A DNA stretch of 64,000 nucleotides from Obelidium mucronatum (lineage: Eukaryota > Chytridiomycota > Chytridiomycetes > Chytridiales > Chytriomycetaceae), in the NCBI GenBank assembly GCA_025765595.1, contig JAIVFH010000048.1:186001-250000 (forward strand), given 5' to 3'. The position numbers and the translations under genes are program-made. The notes under the pieces were generated by a model. That model ran no database searches, was not told the DNA's origin, and saw nothing but the letters and a program-made list of their open reading frames with translations. Shown here one piece after another: positions 47,901 to 60,300 of this stretch. Within the stretch, counting starts at the first letter, position 1. Each line of letters begins with the position of its first letter.

Positions 47901-49584
47901 TCAATCAAATTTTCTTCATCCTCTTCGTCGTCATTATCGTCTTCCATATTGGAGTTTCGACCCAATTCCTTTACTACGCTTGCACTCAGCTGATACGGAT
48001 TCTGCCTCCTTTGTTTGATTCCTCCACCACTCGCCCCAATGCGAGCAACGAATGACTCCTCCTCCAGCTCTACAATCAGGCCCTTCTTTTTCTTGGAAAT
48101 TTCCATCATTGTTTGCGTAAGCGTTTGGTAATAAGATGTATCTGCGTCATTTGGTTTCGGTTTTGAATACGGTTTAAGACCACGTAATTGAAATGGTATT
48201 TTTTTTGTGGAAGACATAGTTGATGTGTTGATTGTGCTGGTGTCAAAGGAAGAGGAGACGGGTGGTGGTTGTTGAAGCTCTCGCCCATAGTCGTTATCAG
48301 CAGGTTTGATGCTATCGTATTTGGTATTCAAGATTTTGTCTCTCACGTTCAGAAATTGTTGGATTGTGTTGTCAATGGCTTCTTGAACCTTCAAATACCA
48401 ATTGAAAGATAAAAGGGTTTAATGGAATCTCAAAAAAAAAAAAAAAAAAAAAGTCAAAACGAACCTCTGTACTGATTTTCTGCTTCGGTGGTGAAACCTC
48501 CTCTTCATAATCCCTTGTGGGTGGCGTTACCGGTAAGTGGGGTTCCAGTGTCGTTTTTGTTGGAGATGGGGGTGCAGTGGATACAGCCGACTTTTGAGCT
48601 ATAGTTTGCAAGTCACGCTGCACACTGCTAAGCTGTTCTTTCAGCTCTCGAAATAAGTCATTTTCTTCCCGTTTCGAATATTCTTCATTGGCTGAATCCG
48701 CGCTGGCCAAAGTCACCGGCGGTGGTGCCCGTTTCGGAGATATCTGCAGTAACCTGACTTTCCGAGTTTGTCTGCGTGGCTCCTCGGCAGTCTTTTCCTC
48801 CTGAAGAAATGATCTTATATCTTCATTTTCCTCATAATTCCGCTGACGTGATTTCATTGACGATTCTCTCATTGATTTGATTCGCTTCACCTTGGTCTCA
48901 ATCAGAGTTTGGTGATCCAACTCTTCCGAATGCAATTCTCTCAGCTTCTTCAAATGATCTGCCTATAGGGTGTGTGGAGTAAAAAAAGACTTGTTTATAT
49001 TAAAGAATGAAAGGAACCCTAATCTGCAAACCTGCCAAAAAGACTGCTTTTGCTGAATATCTTGAAAGTTTTCCATCTGCCGCAAAGCCTTAATTTGTGG
49101 ATTCATATTTTAGACACGGAAACGGTAATTTGAAAGGTGAGTGGACGCCCACTCACATGGTCGTAAACAGCATCTCTTTGTTGACCAACCAAAACGCTCT
49201 GATGTTCGAGAAATTTCTTGTTTAATTGATGCATTCTATCTTGTACTTCTTCCAAGGACTCCATTTGTAATTTCAAGGATTCTACGTGAGCCGCAAGCTG
49301 TGGAGGCGGTTGTGGTGGTGCGGTGGTTGCAGACATTGGCATTGGAGCTGGAAGAGGAGGAGGAATTGGAACAATATTTGAGGTCTCTTTCTCACTATCG
49401 TTCTGAGTTTCTGGCAACTCTTGGTAGCTCTTTTGTTTGTCCAAAGCTCCATCAACTGATTTTGCCACTCCAGCATGGGCTCCTTTTTTAGATCCCCTGT
49501 TGGACAACGAAGGAGGTGCAGAAAGAATATTTTGTAAAATGGATGTATTTACGATGGGACTTGTTCCGGAATCCTTGTGCAGTC

Positions 49585-49643
<59 letters not shown>

Positions 49644-50179
49644 GGTTGTTGCCATTGCTCAAAGGTGTCTGTTGTCTTTTGGACAGCAGTTGAGGAATCC
49701 TGATGATGACCAAGAGATAAAGGATCACGCATCGAATTCATAGGCTTTCTTCCTGTTTGAAACTGAGGGGATTCTGGTTGTTGGAAGGGTTCTGGAGGTG
49801 CATTCTCCTCGGGAACTGGTTCTCTTTCTGGCGAGTCTATCGAGTCTGCGTCGAGATATTCCGGATGTCTTATACTCGCTGGAAACAAATTACGCGTCAT
49901 GAGGTTGTTTCTGAAGCGGGAGATTGTTGACGTCAGAATGGGTGGCTGCAGGAGCTCTGCGTCCAGCGCGAGCTGTGGATACTCATGCGGTAGCGGCGGT
50001 TCGAGCTGTGCCGAGAGCAGCGATGTGTTGAGGTCCGACCACATTGAGTTGTTGTTGTTGAAGTTGAAGGCGTCCAAGTTGCTGTTTTCCAGTTTTGCGC
50101 CCGTCGAGTTTGCATTCATTCGCGCGCGCGCCAGCAGCTCGGCGGCGCGCTGTGAGGCCGCCGCGAGTCGGTCGTCCAT
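41946..50179 (-). CDS. Very large disordered / coiled-coil protein, possibly TALPID3-like
   Basis: A run of minus-strand exons from ATG 50179 (MDDRLAAASQRAAELLARARM) to a stop at 41946, about 2,300 residues in total. N-terminus: amphipathic helix, a poly-Gln tract, Pro-rich region. Middle: coiled-coil-forming stretches (REAQEIRAEQERLRLVKED, and another Glu/Arg-rich run), a segment EWMRNEIMARLLLRQ, and GDRIGQIVNFHIEKAGILATQ. C-terminus: Ser-rich, with the motif SEGEI at two exons (ISEGEILTQFY, SSEGEIVPNVGVN) and related SEEGQIG and SSEGNSIG. Repeated SEGE-like motifs and the WMRxEIMxRLL segment remind me of TALPID3 (KIAA0586), a centriole/cilium protein; this is a resemblance only. Exon joins at 42156-42163, 44410, 44836-44880, 46257-46560, 47435-47510 and 48395-49150 are tentative, and I cannot rule out two adjacent genes. 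Confidence 0.55.
49588..49643. repeat. CAG/CTG triplet run (poly-Gln)
   Basis: About 18 uninterrupted GCT units on the plus strand, read as CAG on the minus strand, encode a Gln tract near residue 190 of the large minus-strand gene. It is a pure repeat, which is prone to length change. Confidence 0.9.
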
Positions 50180-50227
50180 TGGTGTTCTGCTTTGTTTTGG
50201 CAAAAGAAAGAATAAAACAAACACAAA
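50180..50227. promoter_or_regulatory. 48-bp divergent intergenic region
   Basis: Only 48 bp separate the proposed ATG of the large minus-strand gene (50179) and the ATG of the quinone oxidoreductase (50228). The segment is A-rich on the plus strand (includes agaaagaataaaacaaac). It must hold both 5' leaders, or the transcripts overlap. Confidence 0.55.
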
Positions 50228-51666
50228 ATGGCGTCAAACACAATGCGGGCTGCGCTCTTCCGCTCGACTGGCCCCTCGTCCGTGCTCGAATTCGTCACAA
50301 ATGCCGCAAAGCCGACGCCTGCCGCTGGTGCGCCGCTGTGCTGACTGCTACTGGTTGTCCATTAACCCTTTCCACAACACAGGACAACTCCTTGTCAGAA
50401 ACCAGTTTATTGGAATCAACTTTATCGACACATACCACAGAACTGGTCTCTACAAAGTGCCTCTTCCGTATATTCCTGGCCGGTGTGTTCCTTCGAAAAT
50501 TGCTTGGCCTTGCTGATATACTTGTTCAAAACCTAGCGAGGCGTCTGGAGTAGTTGAAGCTGTTGGCGAAGGAGTGTCTTCATTCCAAGTAGGCGACCGT
50601 GTCGCATACATGAATGCAAACACTTGCGCGGAGTATGCATTGGCGTCGCAAGGTACGGTGTTCAATGTCAAAGTTGTTCCGAGTCTTCCGACAAACCCAA
50701 CACTCAATTGTATCTATTAGAGCAAACCATCAAAGTTCCAACTAATGTTTCAATGGAACAAGCCGCTGCTCTACTTCTTCAAGGTGCGACAGCAATGTCT
50801 CTTACTCGTTTGGCTTATGAAGTGAAAAAGGGTGATCATGTCTTGATTCATGTAGGAATACTTCAGAGAAATGTTGTGTTTATATAATTCTAACGTCTTA
50901 CCATATTAAGGCTGCAGCAGGTGGAACGGGTCAGATGTTGGTGCAGATCTGTAAGCATTACGGAGCAGTTGTTATTGGGACAACATCTTCGCCTGAAAAA
51001 GCCGAAACTGCCAGAAAAGCCGGTAAAGACAATATTTGACTGAAAGGAATACAACCCACTGATATCATGCAGGTGCCGATCACGTCATTTTGTACACTCA
51101 GCAAAATGTCAAAGATGAAGTCTTGAAGATTACCAGTGGAAAAGGTTTGGTTGTTATGAAGATGACAATTACCCGTATTCCATTAAGTATCAACAACAAA
51201 CTGCAGGTGTTCAGGTTGTTTATGATGGTGTCGGAAAGTCTACGTTTGACATTTCACTTGGCTCCCTTGCGCGTTTGGGAACTTTGGCATCTTTCGGAAA
51301 TGCATCCGGAAAGGTTGACGATGTGGATATTATGAAGCTGGTCCCCAACGCTGTGCGTCTCATGCGACCAAGTCTGTTCAGTTTTATCAAGGATAAAGCC
51401 GATTTTGATTTTCGTAAGCCATTTAATTTTTAAGACACTCCATTTAAAACGTTTGCCCTCAGTTGTCAACCCTTTGTTGGAACTTTTTGGCGCTGGAAAA
51501 ATCACTATTCACATTCACAAAATTTATGATTTGTCTGATATTAAGAGTGCCCATGATGACCTCGAAAGTGAGTCTTTCAAGGTTCGAAATCCATCCAAAC
51601 ATCTAAAATCCAATCACTCTATCATCAGGTGGAAAAACTCAAGGAAAGTTGCTTCTGAGAGTATAG
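50228..51666 (+). CDS. NADPH:quinone oxidoreductase (zeta-crystallin type, MDR family)
   Basis: About seven exons: 50228-50327, 50383-50482, 50537 to about 50651, and on to the stop at 51664-51666. Together they encode an MDR-type enzyme: MRAALFRSTGP, NFIDTYHRTGLYKVPLPYIPG, EASGVVEAVGEGV, GDRVAYMN, the QOR segment EQAAALLLQGATAMSLTRLAYEV, the cofactor loop AAAGGTGQMLVQICKHYGA, VVYDGVGKSTF and LGTLASFGNASG. No zinc ligands appear, as expected for the quinone-reductase branch. It reduces quinones with NADPH. Frame is intact. Introns near 50825-50915, 51020-51070, 51140-51208 and 51420-51460 are short. Confidence 0.88.
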
Positions 51667-51906
51667 AGACTGTGTTGGTTGTATGTGGGTTTCGTGATAA
51701 ACAAACAGTCACTATCCATTTTCAATGAGTATGAATAAGACCCTAAGCCCTCCTCGCGTGCCAGCTGGTGTCTCGTCGAGCGTCTCTTTTGTGTGATTAA
51801 GGGGTGGAGATGAGATGCAAACTCGCAATCAAGCGGGATTGAATTGAATTTTGGCCAAGCACTTTCCTCGCTTCAAAAAATAAGGGGTTGTTCCGAGCAC
51901 CAACCA

Positions 51907-54021
51907 ATGGACCCGCAGCCGCACCCGCACCCGCCCTACGCAAACCACGGCCGCTCGCAGTCGTTCAGCGCGCCGTCGCAGCGCCAGCAGCAGCTCGGCC
52001 AGCAGCACCACCAGCACCAACTCCAGCACCAGCAGCAGCACAGCCACTACGCTGACTATGCCGCAAGCGAGCTCTCGCTGCTCGACTCGATGGCCGCGCT
52101 GAGCGTGTCGCAAGGCCAGACAAACAGTCTGTCGCTCGGCCGGACTGGCAACAGCCACTCGAACAACTCGAACAACCAGCGCCAGATCAACCACTCCACG
52201 CCGCAGCAGCTGTCGCTCCAGCGCCAGAACGACGTCAACAGAATGCAGGCCCAGTCGCCCCGGAGCAACGGCGGCGGCCCAGACAAGAAATCCAACCTGT
52301 ACAAGACCGAATTCTGTCGCAGTATGGAAGAGACAAGCGAATGCAGATACGGGAACAAGTGCCAGTTTGCACACACGAAGGACGAGCTGCGGTTGGTCGA
52401 CAGGCACCCCAAGTACAAGGTGCGTGTGTGTGTGCTGTTGGCGCGTGATCATTGTTGGGAGGCTAATACCTTTTTATATTGGGTTGGATCACAGACGCAG
52501 CTCTGCAAGACCTACTTTGACACGGGCGATTGTCCATACGGCCGCCGCTGCTGCTTTATCCACTCGAGCTCTGGTGGCGATGAAACTTCTGAGGTCAAGA
52601 CACCAACCTATGCCCCGCAACGCTCAAAGTCATTCTCTGCCCTGTCTCCAGTGTCAAAGCCAGGTACGCCAAATTCGGCTGCTTACGGAAACATGCTGCA
52701 GCATCAGCAACAGCAGCAGAACATGCTGGCAATGCAGCAACAGCAAGCGAGGTTCCACCAGCAACAATTACAACAGCAACAACTCCACTCTCCTCCTATG
52801 CAGGCGTACGATGATGAACCTGTTTCTGTGATACCCACTAATCCAGCGCTATTTCGAAACAATTACCCTTCTCCCATCCAAACCTCTATATTGAGTCCTG
52901 CCCCAGCCGATGTTTTGCTTCAAGGCTATTCCCAGAACATGGCACGCACCGCTTCACCTTATTCGAAGCCTAGCACTCCCGTCTCTTCTCTTGCGGGACA
53001 GGCTCCTACTCGTCGCAGCTCCGCTTCTCAAGACAACTTCCAACTTCAACAACGAATGCGTGTCCGCCAACAATCATACCAGCAAGATTCTATTTCAGAG
53101 GACAATTTAGGACCTTTGAGACCAAGCAGTGCCGTGAACGACGAGTACATGCAGTTGGCATTGTTGAGACAGCAGCAACGCTCTGCTGCAAGTATGCGCG
53201 AAATGAGTGGAAGCGCTCGTGAGACTCCTAGCCGTATCGGAACGCCAGGAATGTCCGCCTTGGAAAACCAGCAACAGCAGTATTACTTGTACCAACAACA
53301 CCAACTTCAACAGCAACAATTGCCTTTTGGCTCTTCCCTCGATTCTACTCCAGGATTGACTTCACAATTCCAAGCCACTCCTCCCAGCTCCCTTTCTTCC
53401 GCCGTGCACGGAAGCACTGGTCCAGACAGTCTGTTTTTCGAGAACCGTCGTACGTCCCTCGAGAATGTGTCAATTTTGGCTGGTAGCAATGGTCAACTTC
53501 TGTCCCCTCTCTCTTCTTTTGCCGATGACAATGCTGGATTCGCGGTTCGTGCTTCGGGAGGTGCCAACTCCACTGGTTTTGACAACAGCAGAAGTGTTTC
53601 CCAGTATACAACTCAACGGAGGACACGAAGTGCCACCCAACCCGTCACTCAAAACGAAGAGTTGGAGGAACTCTTCTACTTGAATCAGTACCAGATTCAG
53701 CAACAACAGCAAACGAATTCTTCCCAAAATTCTAATGGGTATTTGAACCAAAATCAAGGTTTTTCTGGTTCCAGTGGCAATCAAGGCAATGTTTTCCACT
53801 TTGAGAGCGATGATGCCTCGTCCCCAACATCCGGGTCCAATGGAAACTCGAGAAATGTATCAAACAGTTTCCTTAATGCACCGGACATTGATGGCTATGG
53901 TCGTGCTGTTACTGCTGGTTCAGTTGGCACTGCCAGTTTCATTCCTAGATCTGTGGAAGCGGGCTCTAGACAACACCTTAGAGCCGTCAGCCACAGTGGT
54001 CTTGGCTGGGGTGACTTGTAA
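51907..54021 (+). CDS. TIS11/tristetraprolin-type CCCH zinc-finger protein
   Basis: Exons 51907-52419 and 52495-54021 give 679 residues. Two CCCH fingers of the TTP class: YKTEFCRSM leading to C-x8-C-x5-C-x3-H ([11 protein letters not shown]), then [13 protein letters not shown] and CFIHSSSGG (about residues 131-200). TTP/Cth-type proteins bind AU-rich elements in 3' UTRs and promote mRNA decay (family knowledge). The 75-nt intron sits exactly between the two fingers, after PKYK, and is open in frame. The N-terminus is Gln/His/Ser-rich and GC-rich; the tail has Gln-rich runs and several RSxSxSP-like sites ([21 protein letters not shown]) that could bind 14-3-3 proteins. The start is the first ATG of the open frame. 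Confidence 0.92.
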   Translation: MDPQPHPHPPYANHGRSQSFSAPSQRQQQLGQQHHQHQLQHQQQHSHYADYAASELSLLDSMAALSVSQGQTNSLSLGRTGNSHSNNSNNQRQINHSTPQQLSLQRQNDVNRMQAQSPRSNGGGPDKKSNLYKTEFCRSMEETSECRYGNKCQFAHTKDELRLVDRHPKYKVRVCVLLARDHCWEANTFLYWVGSQTQLCKTYFDTGDCPYGRRCCFIHSSSGGDETSEVKTPTYAPQRSKSFSALSPVSKPGTPNSAAYGNMLQHQQQQQNMLAMQQQQARFHQQQLQQQQLHSPPMQAYDDEPVSVIPTNPALFRNNYPSPIQTSILSPAPADVLLQGYSQNMARTASPYSKPSTPVSSLAGQAPTRRSSASQDNFQLQQRMRVRQQSYQQDSISEDNLGPLRPSSAVNDEYMQLALLRQQQRSAASMREMSGSARETPSRIGTPGMSALENQQQQYYLYQQHQLQQQQLPFGSSLDSTPGLTSQFQATPPSSLSSAVHGSTGPDSLFFENRRTSLENVSILAGSNGQLLSPLSSFADDNAGFAVRASGGANSTGFDNSRSVSQYTTQRRTRSATQPVTQNEELEELFYLNQYQIQQQQQTNSSQNSNGYLNQNQGFSGSSGNQGNVFHFESDDASSPTSGSNGNSRNVSNSFLNAPDIDGYGRAVTAGSVGTASFIPRSVEAGSRQHLRAVSHSGLGWGDL

Positions 54022-54847
54022 AAGGTCCCCATTTTGTGAGGAACGAAAAGAGAGATAAGTTGGTTGTGGCGCTGGGATCTATAGAGCGTATTGTTTTTTC
54101 TGTCGCAGAAAAGGGAGTTAGACTAGTTTGTTGTTGCTTTGTTTGGATGGACCTTGTGTGTTTATGTTGTGTATACTGGCTGGGACATGTTACCGTTGGG
54201 AGCCTATGGGTCTATATATTTTCCTTGTGTATTCTTTTTAAACCCCTAGCTGCTCCTCACTCCGCTGCCACTTGGCATTCCCAGCCGCCTTTTTTTCTAT
54301 ATATTATTATCTCCATCCAATCTGCAACTGCTTCACTATTCCAACTCCTTTGTTTTGCTTTGTCACGTCTTTACCTCTTTTGATTCTTCTTCTTGCTTCC
54401 TATAATCTCTCCTTTTTTATCCTTTTAGGTACACACGTTTTTTTTTAACCCATTTCTTTATTATCCTATTTTTTAATTGGTGTATTGGCATTTTACTGAT
54501 TGGCTGTTGTTTACAACTCCTGGTCGTTTTAGATTCTTTGCCCTTACTTCTCCCTACTTTCATTTCGAACCATTTTATTATATTATCCCCTTTCTTTTCT
54601 TCCCAGGATATATCTATTTAGTCTTGTAGTAATCATCTCTCTCCCCGTAGTGCCCGCTTTTATTTTTTATGCTGTTTCATCTCTGAGTTGAAAAAAGTGC
54701 AATTATTATTACCCCTCTTTTCCCTGAATCATTTTATTATTGGAGTAAAAAAACTTGAAAAATAAACAAATAAGTTTCTTTTGAATTTGAACAGATACAT
54801 AATATGATTGAAAATAAATAGATGTTGTTTCGTTTGTGGTGGCGTGG
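54022..54847. other. Gene-free T/C-rich stretch, probable long 3' UTR
   Basis: 826 bp between the TIS11 stop and the stop of the minus-strand kinase. The plus strand is rich in T and C from about 54200 to 54720, with one ATTTA near 54616 and several TTATT runs, then A-rich sequence. It most likely holds the TIS11 3' UTR and, at the right end, the kinase 3' UTR. I see no coding frame or structured RNA. Confidence 0.5.
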
Positions 54848-57257
54848 TCAATCCCATTTTCGCAACCCATTTTCCTTCCTCAAGCTTGCAGCACCTCTTG
54901 GCAAACTTCCCAACCCTGGGAACCTATCACTTCCACCGCCGCCTTCTACGCGATTCATTAATGATCCTACTTGCACGGAACCCATCGGATCGCCCCTATA
55001 ACTGAATCCATCAAACTGACTTTGTTGGGAATCCGCAAGTCGGTTCGAGGGATCCACGTATGAGTCTTGTGGGAGTTCTGAAGTGAATTCTTGGTCAAAG
55101 TTGGATGTATCGCTTGAGTTTGCCTGTTTGGTTTTTTGTGCAGGAGGTTTTGTTGAGAGGAGAGTGTTGGAAGTCTTTTTTTTTTCTCAAAAAACTCTTC
55201 TTACGACTTCTGGCCGGAAACTGGGACGGTATTTACGAGCATTTAATCTCTGCCAGTTGATATCAGCAAACCAAGGGTGTCGTTTGATTTCCTCTGCACC
55301 GTTGTTTCCCAGCCTGCTTGTTGGGTCTCTGTTCAACATCTGTAGAAAATAGAATTATATGTGTGTCTATATAAGGCTAAATAAAAAGAAAATTGAAATA
55401 ACAATACCTTGGTAAGCAAATCCTTGACCACATCGCCAAGTTCATCTGGAAACACCAACTCATCAGAAACGATCCGCTTATACATTTCATTCTGGTTCTC
55501 GTCATAGAATGGAGGCAGTCCAGTAATCATTTCATAAATGAGGACACCAAGCGTCCAATAGTCAACACATTTTGTGTATCCGTGACCAAGGAGGAGCTCG
55601 GGTGCTAGGTATTCTGGCGTTCCGCAGAAGGTGTTTGTTTTGTTGCCGTCTTTCATGTTGAATTTGCAGAGTCCAAAGTCGCAGAGGGCAATGTGGCCGG
55701 AATAGTCAAGGAGGATATTTTCAGGCTTCAAATCCCTGCAATTGAAAGAAGAAAGAAAAATGAGAGGTGTTAGTTATTTTTTGTTAAGAGGGGCATGACT
55801 ACTCGCCTATAAATGATATTAAAGGAATGAAGACATTCCAAGGCTGAAAGCAATTCCGCCGCATACAATTTTGCCCGATCCTCCTCAAACCGCCCCTCCA
55901 ACTGCAAATGATGAAAAAGCTCTCCACCATTCACAAACGCAAGCACCAAGTACAATTTATCTTTGCTCTGAAACGAGAACTTGATGTTGACAATGAACGG
56001 GTGACTCACTTTCGCCAACACGTTTCGTTCAGCAAGAGTGTGCTGGACTTCATCGCGCTCCACAATCGACGATTTTTTAAGGATTTTCATTGCGTAGATG
56101 CGACCCGTGTCCTTTTTCTTTACTTGTACTACTTTTCCGAAGGAGCCCTTTCCAAGAACACGGAGGATTTCAAAGTCGTCCACGCTAAGGGCACGTTTTT
56201 CCGATTCTGCGCCATTCTGTTTGAAGACGAGTTGGATGCGGATTTCGCCAGCGTTCGTGGTTGGAGTGGAGGGGGCGGTTGTGCCGTTGCTATTACTGGA
56301 ATTGTTGACTGGGGAGAGTTTGAACCATTCATCTTGCAGTCTCTGAAATAATTGAATTGAATTGAATTGAATAAACTAAAAGGTGGTAGTTGGGGGTGTG
56401 AAAGTTCGTACTTGGTCAAAGGCTGGGGATATTCTGGTAGTTCCGATTGGAGTGTCACCATTTTTGGCGGCATTCTTTTGGTATACTGTGACAATAAGAT
56501 CGCTTTCACGGCTAACGTCACTATAGAAACACAAGCAGGCCAGCTAAGATTGATGCCCCACACTCTAAACAAATACAAGTGCGATTGTTATGGCTTACAA
56601 GTTTGCTCTGAAATTCCAGTTGATTGCGTGTCCTGATATTGGCTTCCCATTTTCATGCTCTAGCTTTGTTTCCTTAGCCCAGGCCATTGTTTCGTTCTTG
56701 TCGAATTCTAGAACAAGGAATGGCATCACAGGAGCTGCATCTTTCGAAGCCTTTGCCAGTAGGTTCAAATTTCGAGTTTCGACAACGCGGATGGATAAAA
56801 GACCAGGTGTATCAAATTCGCGTGGTTGCTGCTGCTGTTGCTGCTGCTGTTGTTGTGCGTCTTGAACTTGCTGCTGTTGACTGGTATTGAGGCTCTGAGA
56901 AGACGATCCAACAGATTCGACAACGAGAACATCTTTCGAATCACTTAGGTCTTCTTTGGAAGGAGCTGCCAGAGTCATTTGAGATGTTTCCATTTCTTTG
57001 GGTGTTCCTGGTTTCGAACTATTTGCAGATTGAGGACGTGATGAGAGGCCCAGATTCTTGGTCTGATGACGTATAATAAATAGTTGTATTATTCGTTAGT
57101 TCATTTTAGGGGATGATAAGCAGTACAGTGTGTTCCACCTTTGCAAGCAAACCATCAAGGGCAGTTTCTGTTTGGGGACGAACGTGCGAAAGAGCAGTTA
57201 CTATGCAATAGTATATGTAAGGAAATATAGCGCCTTACTCTTCAATAGCTTAAACAT
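54848..57257 (-). CDS. AGC kinase with N-terminal C2 domain (YPK1/Gad8-like)
   Basis: In fungi YPK/Gad8 kinases act downstream of TORC2. Minus-strand exons give a Gln-rich leader, a C2 domain (PGLLSIRVVETRNLNLLAK, VLEFDKNETMAWAK, SREIDLIVTV-like, GEIRIQLVF) and an AGC kinase domain: VDDFEILRVLGKGSFG, YAMKILKK, YRDLKPENILLDY, LCDFGLCKFNM, NTFCGTPEYLAPELL. The end has DPTSRLGNNGAEEIKRHPWF and a hydrophobic motif FDGFSYRG. The intron at 55736-55806 splits YRDLKPEN and begins with GC, not GT. An ATG at 57257 with a short first exon is my best start, but a 38-nt intron would be needed and the start is uncertain. Frame otherwise intact. Confidence 0.88.
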
Positions 57258-57381
57258 GTCTTTGGTTTGTGTATTCTCGAAGCCAAAAAGAACAACCAAA
57301 CTTTGCAATTTTTCCGGGAGGGGTTAATCCCCAAACCACCGATTTTGAACAATTTTCATCGTCCCCAAAAAAGCAAAAAAC
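57258..57381. promoter_or_regulatory. Divergent promoter, YPK-like kinase / methionine synthase
   Basis: 124 bp between the proposed divergent start codons. It is A/T-mixed with an A-rich run just before the methionine synthase ATG (aaaaaagcaaaaaac). No specific site can be named. Confidence 0.35.
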
Positions 57382-60300
57382 ATGACAGCAGCAAGCACTT
57401 ACCCTATCGGAAAGGTGCCTGGGAAAGGAGCTAAGGTGCTCGAATACCTCAAAAAGACATGTCAGGAGCGTATCATGTTTATTGACGGAGGAATGGGAAC
57501 GATGATCCAACGGTTCAAGTTTACTGAGGAGCAGTTTCGCGGAGAGCGTTTCAAGAATCACCGTAAAGACTTCTTGAAGGGAAACAACGATATGCTTTCG
57601 TTGACGCAACCAGAGGCTATCATGAGCATTCACCGTCAGTACTTGATGGCGGGCTCAGACATGATTGAAACCAACACATTCTCTGGAACTACTATCGCCC
57701 AGGCTGACTACCATATGGAAGATGATGTATACGACATCAACAAGGTTTGTCATGTGCTGAATGCACTAGGCCAATTTGCAATGTTTTGGACACCCAAATT
57801 GCTTATCTCTGCAACAAACAGGTCTCTGCTGAAATCGCCAGAAAAGTCTGCGACGAAGTCACAGCCCTACAACCACACAAGCCTAGATTTGTCATTGGTT
57901 CTATTGGTCCCACCAACAGGACTGCCTCAATTTCCCCCTTCTGTCGAGAACCCATCCCTTCGTAACGTCACCTTTGATGAGCTTGTTGAAGCATATGTAC
58001 AGCAAGTGCAGGCTCTATTGGATGGAGGCTCTGATATTCTTATGGTGGAAACTATTTTTGACACCCTCAACGCCAAAGCTGCCTTGTACGCCATTGATGT
58101 TTGTTTCGAAGACCACGGATACGACCGAGTCCCCATTTTTGTTTCTGGAACTATTGTGGACCAATCTGGACGTACTCTTTCTGGACAGACTGGTGAAGCG
58201 TTCATTGTGTCTGTCAAGCACTCTGATCCGTTTGCCATTGGTTTGAACTGTGCTTTGGGTGCTGGACAAATGTTGCCCTTCATGCAGAACATTGCAAAGA
58301 ACACGGACACCTTTACTATTTGTTATCCCAAACGCCGGTCTTCCAAACACTTTTGGTGAATACGATGAGTCTCCAGAGGCTATGGCCAAGAATGTTCTTC
58401 CATTCGCCGAATTGGGACTTTTGAACATTGTTGGAGGGTGAATATTTCCTTCCATCAGAAACAGCGGACATTTTCATGATTCGCTGACGTTTGTACTGCT
58501 TCTTTTTAGATGCTGCGGTACCACCCCGGAACACATTAAAGCCATCCATGATGCCGTATTGCACTTGAAGCCCCGAGTGCCACCGACTTTGGATCCAAAC
58601 CCATTGGTCGTATCTGGATTGGAAGTATACAAGAAGGGCGACAATGACGTCTTCTGCAACGTTGGAGAGCGTTGCAACGTTTCTGGTTCTCGTATCTTTG
58701 CCAAGAAGATCATCAATGGAGCTTTTGAAGAAGCTCTTGCTATTGCTAGAGCTCAAGTAGAAAACGGAGCGCAAATCATTGATATTAATATGGATGAAGG
58801 TTTGCTTGATGGAAAGGTTGCGATGGCCAAGTTCCTGAACTACATTGCCTCCGAACCCGATATCGCGCGAGTCCCAATCATGATCGACTCTTCCAACTTC
58901 GAAGTTGTTTTGGCTGGTTTGAAGTGTGCACAAGGAAAATGTATTGTCAACTCTATTTCCCTCAAGGAAGGAGAAGAAGATTTCATCAAGAAGGCAAAAA
59001 TTGTGAAACGTTTCGGTGCTGCTGTTGTCGTTATGGCTGTAAGTCTTATGATTTGTTCTTTTGATTGTTGTGGCTTGCCTTGACTTTTTTGTTTTCAAGT
59101 TCGACGAAGTCGGTCAGGCTGTTGAATGCGATCGCAAGTTCGATATTTGCAAGCGTTCATACGACATTTTGGTCCAGAAACTTGGTTTCAAACCATCAGA
59201 CATTATCTTTGATCCAAACATTCTCACAATTGCTACTGGTATGGAAGAGCACAACAGCTACGCTGTTGAATTCATCAATGTTCGTCTACCGTATCAAGAA
59301 GGAACTTCCGCATGCGAAGATTAGTGGGGGTGTGTCCAACTTGTCTTTCTCTTTCAGAGGAAAGGAGGCTCTTCGTATGGCTATGCACTCTGTTTTCTTG
59401 GTATATTCTTTTCAAAGCTGGGTTGTGAATACTCAACTAAATTATGTTTTGATTTCTTAGTACCACACGATTAAGGGCGGTATGGACATGGGTATCGTCA
59501 ATGCAGGTTTCTTGACCATCTACGATGACATTCCAAAGGATTTGCTTGAGATTTGTGAGGACGCTATTTGGAACCGTGATCCAAACTGCACTGAAAAGTT
59601 GCTTGCTTATGCCGAGTCTCACGGTGGAGCTACAGCCAAGTCGGCCGAAGAAGAAGAAGCTTGGAGACTTTTGGATGTCGAAAAGCGTTTGGCACATGCT
59701 TTGGTGAAGGGAATTACAAAGTATGTTGTCGCTGATACCGAAGAGGCTAGACTGAACAAGGAAAAGGTAATTTCTCGCATTCTTTTTTTGTTGATTTGAA
59801 TGTCTGATGGAACTTTGTGTAGTAACCCACGTCCATTGAACGTTATTGAAGGCCCATTGATGTCTGGTATGAGTACTGTCGGAGAATTATTCGGTTCTGG
59901 AAAAATGTTCTTGCCACAAGTTATTAAGTCTGCTCGTGTCATGAAGTCTGCTGTTGCTCACTTGATCCCATACATGGAAGAAGAACGTTTGGCCAACTTG
60001 GCTGCCAGTGGTATCGCTGATGATGATGCCGACAGTGCCTATAACGGTGTTGTGATCATGGCTACCGTCAAGGGTGATGTTCACGATATTGGAAAGAACA
60101 TCGTCGGAGTTGTTCTCGGTTGTAACAACTACAAAGTTATCGATTTGGGAGTCATGGTTCCAGCCGATAAGATTATTCAAGCAGCTATTGACAACAAGGC
60201 CCACGTCATTGGGTTGAGTGGTTTGATTACCCCATCTTTGGACGAAATGGTTTTGTTGCAAAGGAACTTGAGCGTCGCGGTTTGAAGGTACGAGTTTTCA

